A program made the translations under genes and the position numbers. 64,000 nucleotides of DNA, taken from the NCBI GenBank assembly GCA_049999765.1, contig JBNGIQ010009382.1, positions 49,809 to 113,808 of the forward strand, read 5' to 3'. The notes below the pieces were generated by a model, which saw only the letters and a list, made by a program, of their open reading frames with translations, searched no databases and was not told the origin of the DNA. Source of the stretch: Phaeoceros laevis (lineage: Eukaryota > Anthocerotophyta > Anthocerotopsida > Notothyladales). Positions 37,662 to 48,410 of this stretch are shown piece after piece (the first letter of the stretch is position 1; the number at the start of each line of letters is the position of its first letter).

Positions 37662-38234
37662 ATGAGAGCCTTGTCTTTGGGTGTCACGCAGACACCCTGT
37701 GTCTCGTCCTGGACAGGCTTGCCGGAGACCGAGATAGGCAGGGCTGCTCCTGCTGGTCTTCGTGTGGGTAAGAGTGGCAAGTTATGGTCTGCTAGCACAG
37801 TCGCCAGGACAGGTGGGCGAAGACATAATACATTGGAGAGGAGGCGCACCGTGGTTGTCAAGGCTGCCTCAACGTCCACTCTCCTTTTCCTCTCGGCCTT
37901 GCCCTTCGCCATTGTTGCGTTCGTTTGGGTTGGAGTGAGCCTTATGATCTCACGCATCGAGTATGACTACTATGAAGAGGTGAGGAGAAATGCAGCATGT
38001 GAGCTCCTGTTATGGTCCTGAGTTCTGCGCTTGGGGTACTTACCTTGTGCTTGCTTCTCTCAGTTGCGAGAATTGGAAGAGGAGGAAGCAGAGAGGCAAC
38101 GGTTAGTGGAGCAGGGATTGGCACCGGACGAGGATCCCGCCATTGTCGGAGAAGCATCGACTGAGGAGTCCTCGGAGCTTGAACGCGAGCCTGTTGGTGC
38201 CGGTAAAAGGAACCGCCCAATCCGAGAAGAATAG
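37662..38234 (+). CDS. Small plastid-targeted single-helix membrane protein, unknown role
   Basis: Two exons (37662-37979 and 38064-38234) encode 162 residues. The first 65 or so residues are rich in Ser, Thr and Arg with few acids, like a plastid transit peptide ending near VVVKA. One strong membrane helix follows (LLFLSALPFAIVAFVWVGVS, about residues 72-95). Then comes a conserved-looking acidic coiled segment, IEYDYYEELRELEEEEAERQ, and a charged tail. I do not recognise the family by name; it looks like conserved plant thylakoid or envelope proteins of unknown function. The ATG chosen is the first in frame after an upstream stop that yields a targeting-like N-terminus. The intron is GT-AG, 84 bases. 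Confidence 0.65.
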
Positions 38235-38681
38235 CATGAACCTAGGCTACCAATTTTGTACAGATGACTTTGCCGTCCTCCTACAGGGCAGAGCGCTCCC
38301 CTAGCTTGAGTGCAGGCGATTTTATGGTGTCAAAGCTCTCCTGAGCTGCATTCCCCGGGTATCACTTTGTACCCCTAAGAGAAGACGATCGTTTACGGTA
38401 TGTTTTTGTGCTGCCAAGTCTTTGTAACACTCTGGGTTCCTGAGCACCGACTGATGAACTACAGCACAGCACGAGCGGAAGCAATTCTGCCTGCAAGGAC
38501 CGAAATTAGTCCCCGCTTTCTCATGCCACTCACCACTGCGGCGTGCTATAGGTCCAAGGGCCACTTTGCCCTTGGGTGACTGAACACTGGTTTCCAGGAA
38601 CAAGCCTCCGCCCTTCCACGAGCCGTCAACAGGACTGCGGTGTGGAGTCTGTCTGTCCAGAAAGCGGTTGCGGGCAGCTCG
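38235..38681. other. Intergenic region before panB-A
   Basis: 3' region of the small plastid protein gene and promoter/leader of panB-A. The duplicated block starts near 38651: sequence from there on reappears at about 41932. Confidence 0.5.
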
Positions 38682-40287
38682 ATGCAGGGCAAATCGTGTG
38701 CACGCCTGGCAGGGCGACTGGCATTCCGCTGTTTGGCAGAGACTCGCCAGCTCCAGGATGGATTCCAAGCATGGATTGCTTGTCCCGTTGGCGGAGGCAT
38801 CGCTTCACTTGCTGGGTTTTCAGCTCGGGCATTTGCGGAGAACCAGCTGACCAGGTTGTCGTTCTCAGAATTTGACACTCGTCCTCCCAGACGGCATATG
38901 TCCAACCTCCCTGAGAGCACAGTGTATGGAGGACCCAAGTCGCAGTCTCCATGGAAGAGGGTTACATTGCGTCACTTAGCTGCCAAACACCAGAAGAAAA
39001 TACCCATCACCATGGTGACGGCTTACGATTACCCGTCGGCTGTTCATGTGGATGAGGCAGGAATGGACATCCTACTGGTGGGAGACTCCGTGGGTATGGT
39101 AGTTCACGGTCATGACACCACCCTGCCAGTCACTTTGGACGACATGCTCTTGCATTGCAAAGCTGTTGCCAGAGGAGCTCGACGTCCTCTCCTTGTTGGT
39201 GATTTACCCTTCGGGAGTTATGAGCAGAGCACTGCACAGGTTAGGATTTCTGTTCCTGCTGCTCACTCGGCGTTGGAGAAATATTTGCTGACCTGATGGT
39301 CCTGCTAAACTGAGCAGTAGCGAGCTTGTGAACAGGCAGTGGAAAGTGCAACTAGGTTGCTGAAAGAAGGCAGCATGGATGCTGTGAAGATGGAGGGTGG
39401 TGGTGGGTCTCGGGTGGAAGCAGCCAGGGCCATAGCACAAGCTGGCATTGCGGTGATGGGGCATGTTGGTCTCACTCCTCAAGCTATTAGTGTGCTTGGA
39501 GGCTTCCGTCCTCAGGGGAGAACCTCCACAGGTGCTATGCAGGCAAGCCATCTCTACTCGAAAGTTTGTGACGACAACAGCTGCATAGTGGGTTTGGATC
39601 TATTCTTACCACAATTTTGAAAATAATCGTCTTGCACGCAGGTATTGAGAGATGCTCTGGCATTGCAAGACGCAGGCTGCTTCTCACTGGTTCTAGAATG
39701 TGTGCCATCGCCTGTGGCTGCTGCAGTGACTGCTGCTCTCAAAATTCCTACCATTGGCATTGGTGTTGGGCCATTTTGCAGTGGACAGGTTAGCGTGCAT
39801 GAATTCCAGTCGTGTTTCACTGCAATTGTTGATGCTGGATAGGCACGGTGGCTCATAAGTTGCTCTGTGCATTGCAGGTACTGGTGTACCATGACCTCCT
39901 GGGCATGATGCAGCACCCTCATCACGCAAAGGTAGTTTTTCTTCACAACGGACCAGTTGGGATGCCATGTTGATGTCGATGATTAAGCATCTCATGTCGG
40001 TTGCTTGTATGACCCAGGTTACTCCCAAGTTCTGCAAACAGTATGCCCAGCTTGGAGCTGATATCCTGAAAGCCTTGGTCGAGTACCGAGAAGAAGTAAG
40101 CAGGGGGGACTTTCCCTCTGATGCTTATACTGCCTACCGCATTGACGATCAAGAACTGGAAGCATTTCTGGAAGAAGTGGGAACCTATGATCTTAAGGCA
40201 CGGGATGCAGCAAGAATTGCTGCTGAACGAGATAGACAAGCTGGTCCACCTCGCTTTCATACTCCTGACGAGAAGGCATCAGTGTAG
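38682..40287 (+). CDS. panB: Ketopantoate hydroxymethyltransferase (PanB/KPHMT), copy A
   Basis: First committed enzyme of pantothenate (vitamin B5/CoA) synthesis. It adds a hydroxymethyl group from methylene-tetrahydrofolate to 2-oxoisovalerate and is mitochondrial in plants. Five exons (38682-39239, 39336-39542, 39642-39788, 39878-39931 and 40018-40287) encode 411 residues. Motifs are [58 protein letters not shown] and [10 protein letters not shown]. The Asp residues of VGDS and the Glu of LECV match metal and catalytic positions of PanB. The first 70 residues are a basic/Ser-rich presequence. The second intron begins with GC (ATGCAG|GCAAGC), a non-canonical GC-AG intron. It converges on a CAF 3' fragment. 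Confidence 0.94.
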
Positions 40288-40566
40288 ATGCTATAGTTGG
40301 GTGTTTGTCAGCTTTCGAAAGATCTGTCATGCACCCCGACGATCTCTTCATTACTGTACTCAGCTGAGATGTGGTAAGTAAAACAGAAGTGTTTTTGCGG
40401 ATAACATGGGAAGTGACTCAAGGGCGTAGTCGACATATCCATACGCACATTACGCACACGACTTTCGGTGCCGAGACTTGCACCAATAGATTGCAGAACT
40501 CCTTCCAATACTGTTATTGATGATTGCTTGAGCTTCTATTTGGTGACAGGAACTTAGCCAGTTCAT
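40288..40566. other. Short convergent spacer
   Basis: Shared 3' region between panB-A and the minus-strand CAF remnant; no feature seen. Confidence 0.5.
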
Positions 40567-41202
40567 CTACCGGAAGATCGTCCGGAGTGGTAGAAAAATC
40601 ATCGCTCTTTGGCGTCCCTTCCACATCAAGATTTGCTCTCTCTCAAAGAGAGCAAAACGCATGGAACCAGATCCTGGACAAACCGCCAGCAACAGCACAT
40701 GTCAAGTATGTCAAACGTTACTACCTTCATTCCGTCCAGTGGAATATCACAAAGCCATCTTGGAACCGAGGGGCACACACCTTCAACTTGGCCCCAATCT
40801 TTTTGTAGTCACTTGGGTTCAGCCCTTTACAGTCTAGCTTAACGATATCGTCAAATAGAAAGCCATCCCTGACTTCTTGCACTAAGTTTAGATACACACC
40901 GTTCTTATCTGCCAAATCCGAATTAAGAGTCAATGAACCAGGTATCATAAAGTTGCTAGAGCCTCTGACGAAAAGGTGAGATCCAAAAGACTTACTAAGT
41001 TTCTTCAATGCCTAAATTTTCTTGCCTTTCCTCCTCATGTCAGCAACCTCTTGCTTTGTCATGCCATCAGGAACAGGCTTTACAAGTCTAGGATAAAAAG
41101 GTGCCAAGGGTTTCCACAACATCAGAGGAATTTGCGGCCTATCTTTGTAGTTGTAGTAACGACCTCTGCACAGATACACGGTACCACCTGCTCGGTGAAT
41201 AA
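40567..41202 (-). pseudogene. CAF gene 3' remnant (CRM domain exons)
   Basis: Three exon equivalents of a CRM-domain splicing factor. The exon 3 part (from about 41202 down) reads [20 protein letters not shown] and [19 protein letters not shown]. Exon 4 covers [12 protein letters not shown] to KKIGAKLK (ending 40781). The last exon starts at 40673 (DLVPCVLLSFEREQILMWKG) and stops at 40567. At 41202 the homology to the main CAF gene ends abruptly, inside exon 3, and unrelated GC-rich repeats begin. Without exons 1-2 it cannot make CAF protein. Its last two exons may be the best guide to the true CAF C-terminus, which is hidden in the 10-N gap of the other copy. Confidence 0.8.
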
Positions 41203-41546
41203 AATAGGGGGTCTCAAACCTACCCCGTCCCGGCCGGACGGGGTGTCCGTCAGGGCCGTCCTGCCCGACGGGGATCGAAAAATAGGTGGTCTTCGCTGCG
41301 GCCGCGGCCAACTCATAGTTCGCCGTCGCCCAAAACCGCCCGCGGCCTTTTTGAACGGAATGTGGTGAGAACGGAACGTGGTGAGAACGGAATGTGGTGA
41401 GAATGGACCAGCCTGCTCCCGTGCTCTCGCCTGCTGCTCCCGCCTGCCTGCTCACCCCTGCCTGCTGCACCAGCCGGCTCCCGCCTGCTGCACCAGCCGG
41501 CTCCCGCCTGCTGCTCCCGCCTGCCTGCCTGCTCACCCCTGCTCCT
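41203..41546. repeat. GC-rich repeats at the duplication breakpoint
   Basis: Begins with a CCGGACGGGG-type GC-rich segment. Then come three tandem 16-base units of GAACGGAATGTGGTGA (41353-41400, plus a partial unit), and then a CTGC/TCCCGCCTG-type minisatellite (about 41407-41546) built from CACCAGCCGGCTCCCGCCTG units. No gene. It separates the CAF remnant from the CAF-derived minisatellite. Confidence 0.75.
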
Positions 41547-41745
41547 GATGGATCCACAGATGGAAGTTGGATCCACAAATTGGATCTACAGGGACTGAAG
41601 TGGAATTTGGATCCACAGATGGAAATGAATCCACAGATGGAAATTGGATCCACAGATGGAAATTGGATCCACTGTGACAGAGGAAATTGGATCCACAGAG
41701 GAAGTTGGATCCACAAATTGGATCTGCAGGGACTGAAGTGGAATT
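41547..41745. repeat. Minisatellite derived from CAF exon 1
   Basis: Irregular tandem array of GGATCCACAGATGGAAATT-like units mixed with ACAGGGACTGAAGTGGAATT. The same sequences occur once each in the coding exon 1 of the main CAF gene (about 44481-44506 and 44567-44592). The array thus looks like an expansion of a CAF coding segment. In the CAF frame the unit encodes a Val-Asp-Pro-Ile-Ser-like peptide. Confidence 0.8.
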
Positions 41746-41931
41746 GGATCCAAAGACGTTACTTACTGGTTCCGGATCATCCGAAATTCCATGAGAGTCC
41801 TTGCCACCCTCTAAATTGCAAGTACTAAATTCTGAAGGAGAAGACGAAGCCCCGTCGGCTTGTCTGTCAGCAGAGAGGACAGGGATATGAAGCACAGCAG
41901 CTCCTGCTGTAGAGGCTGACAAAGGAGTCTG
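41725..41931 (-). pseudogene. CAF exon 1 fragment
   Basis: Matches about 44568-44812 of CAF exon 1 with several substitutions and one internal deletion of about 45 bases between short GAGGCT/CTGAC sequences. It is joined directly to the 5' end of panB-B. The join lies in GGAGTCT, a string present in both parents (CAF near 44808 and panB-A near 38644). It cannot encode a functional product alone. Confidence 0.8.
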
Positions 41932-43254
41932 TCCAGAGAGCGGTTGCGGGCAGCTCGATGCAGGGCAAATCGTTTGCACGCCTGGCAGGGCGACTGGCAT
42001 TCCGCTGTTTGGCAGAGACTCGCCAGCTCCAGGATGGATTCCAAGCATGGATTGCTTGTCCCGTTGGCGGAGGCATCGCTTCACTTGCTGGGTTTTCAGT
42101 TCGGGCATTTGCGGAGAACCAGCTGACCAGTTTGTCGTTCTCAGAATTTGACACTCGTCCTCCCAGACGGCATATGTCCAACCTCCCTGAGAGCACAGTG
42201 TATGGAGGACCCAAGTCGCAGTCTCCATGGAAGAGGGTTACATTGCGTCACTTAGCTGCCAAACACCAGAAGAAAATACGCATCTACCATGGTGGCGGCT
42301 TACGATTACCCGTCGGCTGTTTATGTGGATGAGGCAGGAATGGACATCCTACTTGTGGGAGACTCCGTGGGTATGGTAGTTTACGGTCATGACACCACCC
42401 TGCCAGTCACTTTGGACGACATGCTCTTGCATTGCAAAGCTGTTGCCAGAGGAGCTCGACGTCCTCTCCTTGTTGGTGATTTACCCTTCGGGAGTTATGA
42501 GCAGAGCACTGCACAGGTTAGGATTTCTGTTCCTGCTGCTCATTCGGCGTTTGAGAAATGTTTGCTGACCTGATGGTCCCGCTGAACTGAGCAGTAGCGA
42601 GCTTGTGAACAGGCAGTGGAAAGTGCAACTAGGTTGCTGAAAGAAGGCAGCATGGATGCTGTGAAGATGGAGGGTGGTGGTGGGTCTCGGGTGGAAGCAG
42701 CCAGGGCCATAACACAAGCTGGCATTGCGGTGATGGGGCATGTTGGTCTCACTCCTCAAGCTTATAGTGTGCATGGAGGCTTCCGTCCTCAGGGGAGAAC
42801 CTCCGCAGAAGCTATGCAGGCAAGCCATTTCTACTCGAAAGTTTGTGACGACTACAGCTGCGCATGCATAGTGGGTTTGGATCTGTTCTTACCACAATTT
42901 TGAAAATAATCGTCTTGCACGCAGGTCTTGAGAGAGGCTCTGGCACTGCAAGACGCAGGCTGCTTCTCACTGGTTCTAGAATGTGTGCCATCGCCTGTGG
43001 CTGCTGCAGTAACTGCTGCTCTCAAAATTCCTACAATTGGCATTGGTGTTGGGCCATTTTTCAGTGGACAGGTTAGCGTGCATGAATTCCAGTCGTGTTG
43101 ATGCTGGATAGGCACGGTGGCTCATAAGTTGCTCTGTGCATTGCAGGTACTTGTGTACCATGACCTCCTGGGCATGACGCAGCACCCTCATCACGCAAAG
43201 GTAGTCCTTCTTCACAACGGACCAGTTGGGATGCCATGTTGATGTCGATGATTA
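41932..43254 (+). pseudogene. panB copy B, frameshifted
   Basis: Second copy of the ketopantoate hydroxymethyltransferase gene, with start codon (41958) and exons 1-4 in the same arrangement, including the GC-AG second intron. In exon 1 the sequence ATACCCATCACCATGG of copy A is ATACGCATCTACCATGG here. The extra base (about 42285) shifts the frame, and translation ends at 42332. Other changes include amino-acid replacements in exon 2 and a small deletion in the third intron. The last exon falls in the 10-N gap. A sequencing error at the single base is possible, so the pseudogene call rests mainly on this one indel. Confidence 0.75.
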
Positions 43255-43264
43255 NNNNNNNNNN

Positions 43265-45961
43265 TGACTTCTTGCACTAAGTTTAGATACACACCGTTCT
43301 TATCTGCCAAACCCGAATTAAGAGTCAATGAACCAGGTATCATAAAGTTGCTAGAGCCTCTGACGAAAAGGTGAGATCCAAAAGACTTACTAAGTTTCTT
43401 CAATGCCTCAATTTTCTTGCCTTTCCTCCTCATGTCATCAACCTCTTGCTTTGTCATGCCATCAGGAACAGGCTTTACAAGCCTAGGATAAAAAGGTGCC
43501 AAGGGTTTCCACAACATCAGAGGAATTTGCGGCCTATCTTTGTAGTTGTAGTAACGACCTCTGTACAGATACACGGTACCACCTGCTCGGTGAATAATAA
43601 CCCCACCTGTTTTGTCCTGCCAAGAAAGGACAAGCATCTGGGAGGTTAGCGGATGGTCTCTTCAACAAGCGCGAGCACAAAGGTCCTGAAATCCTTATAT
43701 AAACCATCAGTTTGCGGAACAGTTCAGATTAGTGAGCCTACTTCGAGGTGAAAGCACACATTATCCATGTCCACTGTAGGGACACCCTTGCATTTAACCC
43801 GTAGGCATCGCCGCCTTTTCCAGTGTGAGTGAATAAGATCAAGCATGTTGTGCGTAAGTCCATCTCTCCCTGAACAAGATGAAAGTCAGTGACAAACACG
43901 TTCACAACCAACAAGATCCGGTAAATGGTGTCTAAAATGGTATTGCTCACACATATCCTCACCACACAAAGATGTTAAGTCTATGAATCCCTCAATCCAT
44001 CTATCTGGCTTCAGCGGTATTGCTCAATAACACTAATGGACCTTACCCAAGTTGAGTTGCCTCTGTTCCTTGATGCAACTTCCGACCAGCTCAGCTATCT
44101 CCTCCTTGGTCAGTGGCTCTCCTAGGATCTCTTCTCTACTTTTAGCTGGCTTGGGACCCTGTCCAGGAGGAAATGGCCCGGGTTGCTGCACATACTTCAC
44201 ACCCTTTTTGTTTGCTGGAGGTGGCTTGAACGAATCAAACGCAGGAAGGTTCTTCTTGCTTTTCTTCAGAGGGGCTTTTCCTGTCCAAGGGCGGCCCATT
44301 GTCTGAGGCCCAAATGGCGAGAACTTGTTGCGAAGCCTAACGGGTGCTTCCTTTGGTACCTCCGAATAGCTGTACTGAAACTCAAACGGAAGGGAGCTCG
44401 CAACTGGAGAAGGGAAACTCTCAATTACTGCTCCACCGGCAGAGGACAGACGAGGAGCAATGGGAGGTGTCTGCACTTTGGCAGAGGAAATTGGATCCAC
44501 AGATGGTTTGTCGAGAGGCCTGTCTGGTGGGGGACTTGGACTAGATGAAGGACCTACTACGCTATCTACAGGGACTGAAGTGGAATTGGATCCAAAGACG
44601 TTACTAACTGGTTCCTGATCATCCAAACTTCCATGAGAGTCCTTGCCACCCTCAAAATTCCTGGTAATAAATTCTGAAGGAGAAGACGAAGCCCCGTCGG
44701 CTTGTCTGTCCGCAGAGAGGACAGGGATATGAAGCACAGCAGCTCCTGCTGCAGAGGCTTCTGTTGCAGGCTCCGAGAATCTGGGAGAAGAAGGTGAGCT
44801 GACAAAGGAGTCTTCAGCTACAGGAGCAGATGTAGAGAAGAACTGGCGATTGGCCGTTGCTTTCTTGGAGTATTTCGAAAACCGCCCAGGTATAGATGAT
44901 TTTGAAGGGGCAGACCGTGACCCAACTGACTTGGAGGCAAACCTAGTTGCTCCATGAGGTGAGCTTCGAGTTTCATTCCCCTTTCCCCAAAGATCCTCAG
45001 CTAATTTCCTACCTGTTGCTGCTAACTCGTTGTCACGTCCTTCTTGGGAGAAAAAACCACCGGAATTAGAGCCTTGAGGAGGATTTGAGAAAGGATTGAC
45101 AATGCTGTCGGGAAAAAACTTTGACAGAGGAGGAAGGGGACCAAGAGGCTTGTCTGATGGTGGAGCAGGACTGTCTAAAAATGAAGTAGAAAACTTGGTT
45201 TCTCTCCCCACTTCAGCGACTTGTGCAGGCACGTCACTCAAAGTTTGACTCAACCTTGCCCAGGGTGAGTTAGACCTTTGAGCTGTCCGAGCAGTTCGGC
45301 CATCTTTGGGATGGAAACCAGTGCCCCATTCGAGAGAGGACGAAGTCTCAGGTCCCTCTGTCTCCAGTCTAGAGTCTCTACGCAAGAACCTGGCAAATGC
45401 ATCACGCCTGGCATCTGCATCCGAGCCAGCGTCAACCCGCTTGAAGCCTCCGCCTAGAGGACCTTTGCGTTCATGAACCCCATTGCTACTGGTATCAAAT
45501 CTCCTAGTTCTGCGATCTCCATCCCAATCCTCTCCTTGCGCGAAAGCCGTGTTCCTTGTGTCCACGCTCTGACCATCATCCCAACCTTGCATCCAGTCAG
45601 CCCGCTGGTGGTCAGCTCTGGCTGAGACTCTCCGCCCCTTATGGCCCTCGCTCGCCGGCCTCCCACTTGTCCCAGTATTATCTGCATCCAAATTCCTGTT
45701 GCCTCCGCCATTCCTTTCCCGCCAGCTCTTGGGCTCTGAGAACTCTCCGAACCCATTCCCTTCCTCATCCGCAACAGAGGCAGCTGACACCGCAAATCTA
45801 CGACACCGGGGGCTGGTTAGACACCTGAGCCGGCCTGAAGAGTGCAGGATATAGCGTCGGGGATGGCGGTTCACTGAGAAATGGAAGCAAGGGCGCTGCA
45901 AACACAGCCGGCTCCGGACCGTAGGAAACATGTGGCAAGACAATCCTAGCCGCATTGCCAT
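43265..45961 (-). CDS. CAF: CRS2-associated factor (CAF1/CAF2-type CRM splicing factor), 3' end in gap
   Basis: Chloroplast protein that with CRS2 promotes splicing of group II introns. Exons: 45961-44047, 43869-43742, 43616-43391 and from 43303 into the gap at 43264. Exon 1 carries a plastid transit peptide, a long low-complexity Ser/Pro/Arg-rich region, and the CAF block [23 protein letters not shown] and [17 protein letters not shown]. Exon 2 ([18 protein letters not shown]) and exon 3 ([20 protein letters not shown]) form the first CRM domain with its GxxG-like loop. The second CRM domain starts in exon 4. The first intron uses TTGG|GTAAGG. The C-terminus is lost in the 10-N gap. Upstream on the same strand, 250 bases away, ends the guanylate kinase gene. 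Confidence 0.9.
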
Positions 45962-46211
45962 CTTTCTGCCTTCGTAAACTCAACCATCAGCCACCGGCTC
46001 TTGCCACGCGCATGGCAATACCGGGGAGAAGCATTTCAAGATTGTCACCGCGCAAGTGCTGAGCAGCCAAGGCAGCCACCCGACCTGCTAAAAGTTCATA
46101 CTAATCACCGCCAAGGGATACAGTGTACACGCATTGTTTCACCGTATCACTTGGCAAAAACCCTAAGACCCTAAATAAATCTGTACACACAGGACCGTCC
46201 AATCGTGTCCT

Positions 46212-48410
46212 TCAAACAACAGCAGTCCTTTGTTGGACTCTGGACTTCTCTGCATCTATGATGGAACATATGGATGACACTGTTCTGTCCACCTGCCCGT
46301 CCGCATTCACGACTGCGTAGTCGAATTCATCCAAGCGCTTCAGCTCCTCTCGAGCAGTTGCAACTCGCAACACAACCTTGTCCAGAGTTTCAGTCTTGCG
46401 TGTAATCAGCCTTTTTACCAGTGAAGCTTCACTTTCAGCCACCAAAAAGATAAAAACGGCGTTTGATCCCAGGATGGATCGAACAGTTGCAGCTCCTTGG
46501 ACATCCACTCTCAGCACGACATCAGTCCCTTTGGCCATGCAGTCCCGAACCTGGACAGTTACAGGCCAATGAATCAGGAGTAGGTCTATGGGCATACACG
46601 TTCACCGAGCTCCTACTTCGGCACATCTTGCAAGCAGCAGGGAAAGCATGAATAGAACCTGTTGCTTTGGTATGCCTTTGAAATCCCCGTACACCACTGC
46701 ATGTTCCAGCAGCTCGCCAGTGTCAATCATGGACTGAAACTTCTCCTTGCTGACAAAGAAGTAGTCATGTCCGTCCACTTCCCCAGGCCGTTGTGGACGT
46801 GTGGTAGCTGTAACTACAAAATGGATGCCATTTCGCTGCTCCTGAAGCTTCTGCATTCGTGGAAACATCACTTAGGCGGGGCATGTGACAGAGAGACCAA
46901 GACTTTGCAAACAACTGTAGACGTTCTCATCACAAGTAACTGGGTAAGGAAGGCAGCACACCTTGATAACCACATCCTTGCCCACCCCACTTGGCCCACT
47001 GATGACTATGACAAGGGGCTTAGATGGCGGCACTTGAGATTCACGTCCTAGTGGGGAGCCTAATGAGTGCTCCAACGCCTTCATTACAGCCGTCTGCACG
47101 ATGCACAACACTCATGTCATACAGCGGGGTAAAATACAATCATTTCTACCAAAAAATAGGAAATAGGAAAATGGAAGTACTTTCAAGAGAAACATACCTC
47201 CATCTGAGATTCTGCATCTGTAACCTCTTCTCCAACAACAAACTGAGTTGGCCCCGTTCTTGTATTTTCTGCATGCTGAATGGAGCCATCTGAATGATCG
47301 TCCACCGCAAAAGCCATGCCCTCATGCAGTGTGCTCCCGTTTAAACCTAGAAAATCTTCAGCTCTAAGGCTCATACTCTCTGACCTCAAGTCACTCTCCT
47401 GCTCGTCCTCCCTAGTACATGCGTCACCTGGGTGCTCATGGTCCCAGATTTGGACCTCTTGAGAGCCCACGGAAAGCAATCCAGCCGGGGCCAGACCCTG
47501 TCAAAACCGAGAAATGCCACTTAGTCAAAGCTTGGACTTTAATCCTAAACGTGACAGCAAACAAACTAGCACAGTCGTCAGGGGTGGCAAAAAGAAGCAC
47601 CTTGGAGCTGTCAGGAGCAGCACATGAGGGATGATCTGCCGTTGGAGATGTCAAGTGCGAAGAAGCTGATCCACTCATCCTCTTGCACTGGAGAGAGTTC
47701 GCCCTGGAGAAATTGCTAGGTACGGATGGCCAGGAACCGACAGACATGGGAGAAAACCTAGCCGAGACATGACAGTGGAAAATTGGCAACTTTCTCATCC
47801 CCCAACTGCCGGCTCCAGAAGCCATGCCCCTGTCAGAGTCGCAGAAACAGTTGCACGAGAGAGGCGTTCGAGATAAAACCTGCGATTCAGAAATTTCCTG
47901 GACCTTCATCTCGCCCCTCAAACCACAGCTCTGCTCTGCGCACGCATTGTTCAGTCTTGAGCTTGAAGGAGCTGCAAAAAAATGTGATCTGTGGCTGGTG
48001 GAGGAACTCCCTGTCTGGAAACGATATAGCCTCTCCACACCTACAAAGAGAACACTGGAATCCCGTGACACGTCCTGACGTCCATCTTCCAATCCTTGGC
48101 CCCTCGCGGACCTCACCCAGTCCTCATGCTTCGACCCACTGGTCCCCAGGTCATGTGCATCACCGCAGCTTCTGCAGTGGAAGCTGTTGGCATCCCATTC
48201 TCCATCCGCAGCTGAGACCGGCGCCCTGCTTGCCGGGCGGCGTGGGGCGCCCCTGAGCAGACATTTCTGGCAACCTGGAACCGACCCCGAAAGAAATTGA
48301 ACGCAGACAGGATTTCGGCACAGAGTGGTGGACGAGGAGGGCCGTTGCAAACACAGTCTACCTCTGAAGTTGGGCAACATGGAGGAGGATATGCCCAGCC
48401 GCAATGCCAT
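46212..48410 (-). CDS. GMK: Guanylate kinase, plastid/mitochondrial type, long N-terminus
   Basis: Converts GMP and ATP to GDP and ADP. Five exons (48410-47601, 47497-47198, 47093-46962, 46850-46659 and 46550-46212) encode 590 residues. The kinase domain is in the last 220: P-loop [12 protein letters not shown]-binding [11 protein letters not shown] and [18 protein letters not shown] and the lid [20 protein letters not shown]. It ends [14 protein letters not shown], like plant organellar isoforms. About 370 residues precede the kinase, far more than in Arabidopsis GK3 (kinase with a short leader). They start with a transit-like peptide almost shared with CAF, continue low in complexity, and then have [15 protein letters not shown]. 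The joins are in frame, but exon 1 usage is a prediction. Confidence 0.87.

Larger units (their letters stand above)
38651..43264. repeat. Local segmental duplication, panB + CAF 3' end
   Basis: panB exons 1-4 at 38682-39931 recur at 41958-43201. The CAF exon 3-4 region at 40868-41202 recurs at 43265-43597. In panB exon 2 (207 bases) I count seven differences between copies, and introns differ by small indels, so the copies are divergent and not a simple identical assembly repeat. The second copy is interrupted by a 10-N gap (43255-43264) that stands for roughly 880 bases present in copy A. Confidence 0.85.

Noticed and set aside
41012-41716. 234-codon minus-strand frame joining a CAF exon to repeat-encoded peptides
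   Set aside because: Open only because the minisatellite units lack stops in that frame; it is a fusion of CAF exon 3 remnant and satellite.
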